In this document: in pieces, positions 38,201 through 47,099 of the stretch
How the letters are laid out: every line of letters begins with the position of its first letter
Position numbering within the stretch: position 1 is the first letter of the stretch
Assembly (NCBI GenBank): GCA_003344405.1
Contig: NOWV01000109.1
Location: 124,001-188,000, forward strand
Reading direction: 5' to 3'
Source: Trichoplax sp. H2
Lineage: Eukaryota > Placozoa > Uniplacotomia > Trichoplacea
Length of the DNA: 64,000 nucleotides
Translations under genes and position numbers: made by a program
Notes under the pieces: model-generated
Seen by the model: only the letters and a program-made list of their open reading frames with translations
Told to the model about the DNA's origin: nothing
Databases searched by the model: none

Positions 38201-40013
38201 ACTTTGTTTTGAAGGTAATGCTGTGTAATGAAGACTACATTCATTAATGCGTACTCTCCTTAACCGATATTATGATACTACTGCGTTTACTATTTTTATA
38301 GAATTATTGATAATAGTAACTTGCTCTGAACGCAAATTTATACATAATACTAATCGCACAGCTAAGATAAGGTAGTCAATCAAAATCACAATTACAGTGG
38401 AGGCTTGGCGAAAATAGATCGATTAAATATTATATTATATAGGGAATATATTAAAAGCCTGTGGATATTCGACTCAAGGGAATAATGTAATGTACAGTAC
38501 AATTGACGTTCAACTAATTCAAGCAAGACCATCAATGCTTTATTCCGACGCATTAATTAATCAGATGGAAACCATACGACCATTTCTATTTACTATATTG
38601 AATTTTGCAGACAGTAAGCCAATAAAATGAAGGAAAAAAAATGATGTTGTAATTTTTTGTATTTTCTAAAAGTATGATATCGTCGTACTACCGTACATTT
38701 GTAAAATAGAAATAGCAGTCAAATGCAACATGATCACTTGCCATTAACATGTTAATAATGTAAACAGGAGTTGCTAGTATTTAACGCAAGAAGCAATCCC
38801 AAACTACGTCTTCTACTACATTACATAGCATCTAAAATACGTGTACAATAATGGTTGTGCAGTTTTCGTATTGTATAAGCGCTCTAGTTATCAGTAGATT
38901 GATGTATCCATTTTTTATATGGATGTCGTGTACTGACCTGGCACTTTCAGTTTATCAGCAAGTAAACTACCAAATTCTTTAGCACATTGAACGCATACAT
39001 CCATGGATACATTTTGAACAGGAACAAATGGGCATACGTCAAGTGAGCCTAAACGGGGATGTTCTCCTTTAAAATAGAAATAATCGATCATAAGCCCATC
39101 TTTAGTATTGCTTTACATGATGTGATTGCAATCTGTGTGCATCAAGCACTCCATTATTAACATCGACTACTATTATAATCTTTTTACATGATACATATTT
39201 AATTAATAGATTATCCTCCAGCAGTGACAACAAACACGGGTGAGATAGAATATTCGCCATCGTCTGTAAGGCCTTTCTACTTGTTCTTATACTCTATTCG
39301 TAATCCTATTTATTATGGTATTCAACGGTAGCCTATCCTAAAAAATACTATTATGATTCTTGGCGCAGCCTATCTACAGTGCTGTAGTACTATTCATTAA
39401 CATTGTCGTCTCTGTTAACTTCTTGCTTGGTTGTACAAATAGACAGCCAATGCAGTTAGCCAAAATCATACTGTCCAATCATCACTGATGCTAACTCGTC
39501 GATAGCGTATCTTGTAACGTTTTTTCACCATTGCATCTAGTCTTTCCTCCATCTGCCCATCCAGATCGACTAGAAAACTCATCAACACTGATGCAAACGG
39601 CACTTCGGATCATATCGGATATACAGCACAAATACGTTTCTAAACGATATGATCCGGCACTTTAAAATGGATGCCAATCACTGTCCTTAGCCACAAAGAT
39701 GGCTAATGATTATTCCATGTACGCTAGAGGCAGTGAATCAATCCAGCAAAGATATCCATTCTGTACCTTTATGATGTTTCATATCGATTAATGAGAAAGC
39801 TTGCAAGGCTGCATTAAAGGCACCCTGGACAACATTGCTTGGAGATCCAACAAAAGTGTAAACAGTCCGATTGGTACTTGTAGAGCAATCGATATCCAAC
39901 AACGAGCAGCCATCCGTACTTGAAATAGCTTTGGCTATAGCATCGATAACGGATTTATCAGTTCCTTCGGAGAAATTGGGTACACATTCAATGATGGCTG
40001 TCTCTGCAGACAT
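35219..40013 (-). CDS. FTCD: Formiminotransferase-cyclodeaminase, paralogue B
   Basis: Same two-step folate enzyme as paralogue A. Minus-strand exons: 40013-39767, 39066-38938, 37909-37821, 37579-37400, 37292-37155, 36928-36797, 36660-36599, 36495-36369, 36247-36086, 35967-35924, 35829-35709, 35542-35447, 35317-35219; 541 residues, the same length as the human enzyme. Seen: [10 protein letters not shown] at the N-terminus, [13 protein letters not shown], catalytic HKGEHPR (exon 1/2 junction), [62 protein letters not shown], then cyclodeaminase [32 protein letters not shown] and [18 protein letters not shown]. The start ATG at 40013 is preferred because the upstream in-frame codon at 40040 is TTG. 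All intron phases match paralogue A and nine of the thirteen exons are the same length, so this is a gene duplication after intron gain. Paralogue B keeps the more canonical motifs. Confidence 0.94.
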
Positions 40014-40539
40014 GGTGATTGAGAAAGGTAAAAAGAGCAATCTTGCCTACCAGCAAGAAGATTGGTCAAAGCGGATCTGCTGATGTTATTGATAGTGAAA
40101 TGAGCACGGATTGTTATTATTTTTATGATGATTTGAAATGGCTATCTAGGGTGCCATGTAGTAGTGAATATTCTATACGATACTCTTATGATTGCATTAC
40201 GTAATGTAAAGACAAGTCACGACGAGAGGAAAAAAACATGGCATGATGTCGTGGCACTATGCTGACATTATTTTTGCTTGCAATTTGTAGTCTCTACTTA
40301 GTATGATGAAAAATGAACCATAGAGTAGACTACTCGCCTAACAGTGTAACAAGGACTGCTTAGACAACGGCTTCATCGTGTGTAAAATAGATGTCATGCT
40401 TAGCCATTTTCTCTTGTAATGTCCATCTGTCTGTGTCTGAAGAAGAAATCAAAACAACGTTCCGATTAATTCCGATCGGGCAAAAGCTCCAAATTAATGA
40501 CTGTAAATGAATAAGAATATCAATATGATTTGATAAATA
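40014..40539. other. FTCD-B upstream region and unassigned minus-strand open segment
   Basis: Presumed promoter of FTCD-B. On the minus strand, a segment from about 40505 down to 40360 follows an acceptor-like TTTACAG. It reads SLIWSFCPIGINRN, then a Ser/Asp-rich part, and ends FTHDEAVV before a stop. It could be the last exon of a gene lying toward the repeat array, but no joined upstream exon could be established. Confidence 0.3.
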
Positions 40540-42450
40540 GGGCATGATTTAAGGATGGTGTGTCATCAGTTTCCTTAGTAATTATGCTAGATTTACTAAA
40601 TTCGTAAGCACTGTCTAGCAGCACCAGAATCTTATAAGATATCGACCTGGATCTTTAACGCGTCTTATTCTGCATACTAATGTATGTGTCAAATAGCGAA
40701 ATTATTAGGATTAATGAAAATGCGCTTGTAGTAATTATTATTTGAGAAAACTTGTTGGCATGATTTAAATTAAGCAAGGTGGATCCTCAGTTTCCTTTAT
40801 TAATGATGCTAGATTCGTTCAATTCGTAAGCGCTGCCCAGTACTAGAATCTTATCAGACATCTAGATGGATGTTAACACAGCGAAATAATAATTATTAAT
40901 CCATTCTATTTATACGGCAATGACTTAAAATAGCGGCTGTAGTAATTATTGTTTGAGAAAACTGGATGGCATGATTGAAGGACGGTAGATCATCAGTTTT
41001 CCTTATTCATTGCTACATTCGCTAAATTCGTAAGCACTGCCACGAATAATCTTTTTAGACATCGATCTGGATCTTCAAGAGCGCTATTCTACACACTATA
41101 AAACTGCTAAATAAATTAGAATAGCCGCTGTTAGTATTTATTATTTGACAAAACGTGACGGCACGATTTAGGGACGGTGTATGGTCAGTTTTCCTTATTA
41201 ATTATACTAGATTCGTTAAATTGCTAACCGCTGCCCATCACTATAATATTATTGGACATCTATCTCAATCTTCATACCGTCAAATAACTATATATAATTG
41301 CTTAAAATAGCGGCGGTGGTAATTATTATTTGAAAAAAAAATTTGATGGCATGATTGAAGGACGGTGGTTCATCAATTTTCCTTATGAATTACGCTACAT
41401 TCGCTAAGTTCATAAGCACTATCCAGCACTATAATCTTACTAGACATGTATTTGGATCTCTTTTTGTGTAATGTGTGTTACTCTACATGCTATGAAATAG
41501 CTACGTAATCATTTATTATAATTAAAATAGTCGCTGTAGTAATTATTATTTTGAGAAAGCTTATAGCATGATTGAAGGACAATGTATCATGAGTTTCCTT
41601 AATAATTATGCCAGCTTCGTCAAATTCGTATGCGCTGCTCGGCACTATATTTTTCGTTTACATCTATCTTGTTTTACTTAAGTAATATTGTATATATGTA
41701 AAACAGCTAAATAATAGTAATTGTAGTAATTATTACGTTGTTATTTGAGAAAACGGAAGACACCAATTAAGGACGGCATTTCATAATTATGCTAGCTTTA
41801 TTAAATTCAAATACGCCGTCCAGGACTATATTCTTACTTGACCCTATCTTGTCCTACTTGTGTATTATTCTACATATAATAAAACAGTTAATAATAGCAG
41901 CTGTAGTAATTTTTATTTATTTATTATTTTGAGAATACCCATGACAGGATTTAAGGAGAAAGTATCATCAGTTTCAGTAATAATTATGCCAGTTCTGTTC
42001 AATTTATATACACTTCTCAGTACTAGAACCTTATTAGACATCTACCTAAATCTTTATATGTTTTATTCTACTATACATACTATGCAATGGTTAAATAACG
42101 CAATCCATTGCAACGGTAGTAATTATCATTTATTAGAAAGCTTATGGCATGACTCTAGGTAGTCTATCTTGAGTTTTCTTCAATAACTATGCTAGCTTCA
42201 TCAAATTTACATACATTACTCAGCACTGTATTCTTGTTAGGTATCCACCTTGTTCTACTTGTGTTTTATTCTACTTACTATAAAATATAAAATAATAGCA
42301 GCCGTATTCATTCTTATTTGAGAAAGCTTATGTGTAATTCTTGCAGCCAATTGCGGTAGTTATATATTCATAATTATGCAAACTTTGTTAAATCCGCATA
42401 CGCCGCTCAATGTTACCATGCGTATATTCCTATGCGATTTCTACCCTGTG
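40540..42450. repeat. Tandem array of about ten 180-217 bp units
   Basis: A GGCATGATTTAAGGACGG-like anchor recurs at about 40542, 40758, 40969, 41161, 41349, 41566, 41761, 41941, 42145 and 42330. Each unit also has a TTTCCTTATTAATTATGCTAG-like block, an AATTCGTAAGCGCTGC-like block and an ATAATCTTATTAGACATCTA-like block. Units are diverged by substitutions and small indels. On the minus strand each carries a short open frame resembling MSNKIIVLGSAYEFNESSII, intact in some copies and broken by stops or shifts in others. Confidence 0.88.
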
Positions 42451-43444
42451 CTTGTATATTATTCTAGGCAAAATTCAGTGACTTGATGTCATCAATCCCA
42501 ATGAGTATTTCATGAATTAATCAATATTTGCATAAATGTGTCGTGTGACGATACATCTTGCAGGAAATCAAGATGAGTGAGTACCTTTCTAACATTGACA
42601 GTTTTAGCTGGTCACCAATAGTGCTATTGAATATTACGTAGCTCAAACCAGTCAATTTAATCTTTGAACCCTTTACACCTTAGCTGTAACAGATAAAGCA
42701 CACAAGTGGTGATGATATTCTAGTGCGCAAGCTATGGTATACATGTGCATATATTTTACAGTCAGCCTACAGTAAATGATTTTTCGTCAATTTTAATAAT
42801 ACATTGCTGTTTAATTCTTGTATGCTCTGTCATGGATTACTACAACTATCTGCTAGTCCATGGCTTTGTACATTAATTAATCATAGATACAGATATATTT
42901 ATTGGTCCCATGCAGTTGTAGACATAATAGTTTCAGTGTACATGTAAATGGTCCGCTTATAAAGTTATTTATTAGTTCACTTTAAGTTTTATTACCAAGC
43001 TAGCTAAATGTTAGAGGCGTATACTTGCATAAAAATATAACAATGAAGAAAGGTATAATATTTGGTGAAAAAGTGTCCTCTATTCACTAGAAAACACGTC
43101 AGGTCGAAAAGAAAATATAGCCAATGATAATGACCAATACTGTATCTACCAGCTACTCGCAAACAATTCAGTTCAGGCATCCATTCGACATTGATAACAG
43201 TAAATCATTATACATACAATTCCTTCATCGACTGAAATACAACTTTTTACAATTTACAGAGTTAATGATTGTACTTACGTACATCTCGAACCTAAAGTGA
43301 CTAGTTAGTTGATTGAAATGATTTCCTTACATGTAACATTATGTACCACCGATGGACAGTACAGTACACTAAAGATCTTAGCATACGTACAATTCATCTT
43401 AGGCGATACTAAAGTAACGATATTAGTAATCAACTTCAAGCCTC
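42451..43444. other. Intergenic region without recognised gene
   Basis: 3' flank of the minus-strand VOPP1/WBP1-like gene. AT-rich sequence with no convincing exon, RNA gene or repeat seen by eye. Confidence 0.5.
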
Positions 43445-45050
43445 TCAGACTTTATACTGCGGAGGGGCACTAGTAGGGTAAGGATATTTTGGAGATACAG
43501 CACCATATCCAGTGGTGGTGGTGGTGGTCGTAATAGTAGGCCTCGTCTCGTTAACAATAGCGTACTGAGCTGTCGCAAGTCTTCGGCGACGAATACACAA
43601 TCCAAGAAGCGTTAAAAAGGTAAAGAATAGACCTAAGAGAAACCTGGAATAATATTGAATCAACTATTATTTCTTCACCTAGTAAATAACATCAGTATAT
43701 TACAAGAGGAATAACTGTAGCGAAGCAAATTCGCTTTTTGTCCATCAGAATAGTACACTTAAGATTAAACTTGAGCGTCAACGGTAATGTAAAGTTGAAG
43801 AACTATGTACGAAATAAAGGCTTTATCGGTATTTCTTGGTAACAACTGTTACTGCATCGCATCAACTTGATGCCAAAGATTATGAAATACCCGAAATCAA
43901 GGATAAGCTCATTATCGTAGTATAGTAAATAGAAGGAAATACAAAGCTGACGATAATACTTGACATTAATACTGACAAAAATAGAGTAGTTAGAATTCAC
44001 CAGCATGACAAAATGTGGGTAGATGAGTTGTAAGTAAATAGTCATTTATGATATTATTCGAAAGTGTAAAATGATGATTTCTATGCATACAACATATTGA
44101 TGAAATCTTGACAGCTACTCACTGGAAATACTCTGCTATACCGAACTGTGGTGATTAAAAGGTGGATGATACCTATTATTGGTATCCTTTAGCAGAACAA
44201 CTACTTACCAGAAGTACCAAACATGCCAGACAAAAGTACAGCAACCATACCCACAACAATATTGATAATTCAAGCAGTAATGGGACGCACTCCCATAGTA
44301 ACTGTAAAAGGAAATCAATACGTCATTAGAATGACATGACATGGTTGAAATAAATCCCTTTTCACTCGAATTGGACACCATTTTGCAATCAATGCCAAGT
44401 CGAGCTTCTTAATATGAGATTTTGACTATTTGATGAATTCTACTGTATGCTCTACTTCTAATCCATCATCATTTGTACAGATTTCTTACCATTTACGGGT
44501 AGCATTTGCCTGAAGATTTGGCATCCGTTCAGCAACATAACAAGGAGAATGAAAAAAATAGGAAAAAAATGAACGAAATGAATTGCCTAGCCCATGAATA
44601 TTATGTCCGTAATACAAGTACTTGTCAAAAACTCAAGCATCAAGTTAAATGCGACCAATCAGTTACGATCCATCCTGGAGTTTTACTGCTAGCATCATGA
44701 AGATATCCTTTTCATTTTGAATATTATCAGTTCTCTTTCTATACTATTCGTAGACGTATTCTAATATTAGTCTAGTGAGCAAATTGGCAAGCATTCAACT
44801 CCTTTCTATGGACCATCAAGACGATTGGTGTGAAATCGTAGACAAACATTTTACTGATCATCATGACTGTACTGTATTGACGATGCTATCGTTCAAGCTG
44901 CTTGCAAGTTTACAAATAGACAAAGGACAAATTAACATCCATTTTCAATCTCTACAATAGATCGTGATAGCCATATAAGTCAATTACCGTGTGAAAATGA
45001 ATGCTGATCATCATTAATGTAGCAAAAAAGAGCGTTTTGGAAATAGCCAT
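43445..45050 (-). CDS. VOPP1/WBP1-family small single-pass PPxY membrane protein, copy A
   Basis: Four minus-strand exons: 45050-44988, 44509-44490, 44301-44209, 43643-43445; 124 residues. Seen: signal peptide MAISKTLFFATLMMISI, a short cysteine-rich lumenal part with YCLNYQYCCGYGCC, WYFWFLLGLFF leading into the membrane helix, a basic CIRRRR stop-transfer, a Thr run, and the C-terminal APPQYKV with a PPxY motif. In this family PPxY binds WW domains of NEDD4-type ubiquitin ligases, and VOPP1 sits on endosomes and lysosomes. The 20-nt exon 2 contains an NAT glycosylation sequon. The first two exons were placed by phase and signal-peptide shape, so they are less certain than the last two. It is divergent from copy B; exon 1 is repeated beyond the assembly gap at 45666. 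Confidence 0.8.
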
Positions 45051-45665
45051 GGCTGATTTTGTGAGTGTCCTATCCTTGTTATGGTGCGTTCATAGAGCTG
45101 AGTTGGCTCCAACTTCTTCCTCTACTGTATGCGACAGTACGCCCGCTTGCCAGTCCTTTTAATCACTTCCGCCGACAGACAGACTGACGGGCCGAGTTCT
45201 GGATAGGCCAAGATTCCCTTGAACTCTACAGTACCCCTGTCTAGAGTCTACAGTACTGTAGAGTAGACTACTGTAGCATATACCGTACAGTATGTTTTAT
45301 GTAGTGTATGGCTCATTGTTGATGACAAGATTCCCTTGAACTCTACAGTACCCCTGTCTAAAGTCTAGAGTAGACTACTGTAGCATATACCGTATGTTTT
45401 ATGTAGTGTATGGCTCAGTGTTGATGACTGTAATGGTATCCAGGGATTTTCGACAAGTCCCGTTGTACTGTATTCCATAGCCGAAATTGAACAGCAAGAA
45501 AGTACTTTTTCCTCGCTTTCTTTGGACTGTATTCAATCCACTTCCAGCATTGATAGTGGTATATGTTATACTGTCGACTGTGCTGTACAGTTCTACAGTA
45601 TCCAGTACTACAGTCAAGAAAAATATTGAAAATGCCATTGCGTCATCGCCACAATGCCATGTTAC

Positions 45666-45685
45666 NNNNNNNNNNNNNNNNNNNN
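45666..45685. other. Assembly gap (20 N)
   Basis: Run of 20 undetermined bases between duplicated flanks. Confidence 0.99.
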
Positions 45686-45980
45686 TGAAAATGAATGCTG
45701 ATCATCATTAATGTAGCAAGAAAGAGCGTTTTGGAAATAGCCATGGCTGATTTTGTGAGTGTCCTATCCTTGTTATGGTGCGTTTATAGAGCTGAGTTGG
45801 CTCCAACTTCTTCCTCTACTGTATGCGACAGTACGCCCGCTTGCCAGTCGTTTTAATCACTTTCGTCGACAGACAGACGGATAGACCGAGTTCTGGATAG
45901 GCCAAGATTTCCTTGAACTCTACCCCTGTCTAGAGTCTAGAGTAGACTACTGTAGCATATACCGTATGTTTTATGTAGTG

Positions 45981-46150
45981 ACTTTACGTACTAATATTAG
46001 TAACTTTAACACCCTTTATGTCGATTTGAATTACATATTTAAATAAAGCATCTTATTTGCAATAGACTGATACCAAATTTGTCTAATTTGGTGTTGAAAT
46101 TGTGTTTTTATATAACTTCAATCATCGTCAATTTTTTATGAGACACCCTG
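45981..46150. mobile_element. 170 bp insertion present in one copy only, candidate MITE
   Basis: Relative to the left-hand copy (junction near 45410), the right-hand copy has 170 bp inserted between ATGTAGTG and TATGGCTCAG. The insert starts ACTTTACGTACTAAT and ends ATGAGACACCCTG, is far more AT-rich than its surroundings, and has no coding frame. I see no clear terminal inverted repeats or target-site duplication, so the transposon reading is tentative. Confidence 0.5.
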
Positions 46151-46401
46151 TATGGCTCAGTGTTGATGACTGTAATGGTATCCAGGGATTTTCGACAAGT
46201 CCCGTTGTATTCCATAGCCGAAATTGAACAGCAAGAAAGTACTTTTTCCTCGCTTCCTTTGGACTGTATTCAATCCACTTCCAGCATTGATAGTGGTATA
46301 TGTTATACTGTCGACTGTGCTGTACAGTTCTACAGTATCCAGTACTACAGTCAAGAAAAATATTGAAAATGCCATTGCGTCATCGCCACAATGCCATGTT
46401 A

Positions 46402-47099
46402 CCAAAACAAAATCCTCCAGTCTATAATAATAGAGTAGAATATACAGTACAGTTATATTGTCCATCATACAGGTCGCTTACCGCTATGTTGTACTGTTCA
46501 GTATACGCATTTTTGGACTACGCCAAATGAACTTCAATCCTCCATACCGTAAAATAAAATCAAGTTCATTTGGCCCGCAAAATGCCAGTCGAAAAGCCTT
46601 TCTAGCTTCCATTGGTGGCTACAACTTGGATATATTTCTTTCTTTTTTGCAGCCATTTCGGACTGTACAGTGTACAGTACGGTAAGCCTGTAGAATACAG
46701 TACATTGTACCCACAACAGGCATACCGAAAATAGTGCCCCCACGCTATAGTGTCGCATGCACCAATCACGGACTACTCGATTGACAGAGATCACTGGAAG
46801 TCACGTTACTGTATGACTGTGTCCTGTACAGTGTACTGTACAGTGGGTGATGGATGAGAAACACGTGACTAGCAACTGGTTGTTTCAAAAGCCGCGTATT
46901 GTACTCAGTTATCCGGTACTGTACCCTGTCTTCAATAGGTCGTGACGGTACTGTACGGTAGGTACTGGTTCAAGGGATGACGACGTGGGTCGGACTGTCA
47001 CGTTGTCCGTGCATGCTTTTGTTTTGATCCAATGTTGTCGATAACGTCACTTCGGCTGAATCATTTCCAGCGTCACCCTACTTATCGTTTGACGTGAAA
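46402..47099. promoter_or_regulatory. Upstream region of VOPP1/WBP1-like gene B
   Basis: Less AT-rich than the rest of the window, with many TACAGTAC/CAGTACTG words. It has a 13 bp perfect inverted repeat (GCCAAATGAACTT at 46522-46534 and its complement at 46562-46574). An E-box CACGTGAC at 46862-46869 resembles the lysosomal-gene CLEAR element (GTCACGTGAC) at eight of ten positions. TGACGTGA lies at 47090-47097, just before the start codon. Regulatory roles are inferred only. Confidence 0.35.

Larger units (their letters stand above)
44994..46401. repeat. Near-identical sequence on both sides of an N gap
   Basis: 44994-45665 and 45686-46401 both start TGAAAATGAATGCTGATC and end CACAATGCCATGTTAC, and are nearly identical except for indels. 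The left copy ends and the right copy begins exactly at the gap, the pattern expected when allelic or overlapping contig ends are not merged. The left copy has an extra internal 117 bp duplication (starts at 45209 and 45326); the right copy has a 170 bp insertion. Both carry exon 1 of the VOPP1/WBP1-like gene A. Confidence 0.85.

Noticed and set aside
43423-43605. Second minus-strand frame overlapping the VOPP1/WBP1-like last exon
   Set aside because: Out of frame with the WYFW-membrane-PPxY protein and rich in low-complexity residues from the Thr-codon run.
44506-44960. Two plus-strand frames between 44.5 and 45.0 kb
   Set aside because: They overlap in antisense the intron and exon 2 of the VOPP1/WBP1-like gene A and resemble nothing known.
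45399-46794. Several overlapping open frames on both strands between 45.4 and 46.8 kb
   Set aside because: They are the same sequence read twice across the gap and in several frames; their composition is driven by TACAGTAC repeats and none has splice or family support.
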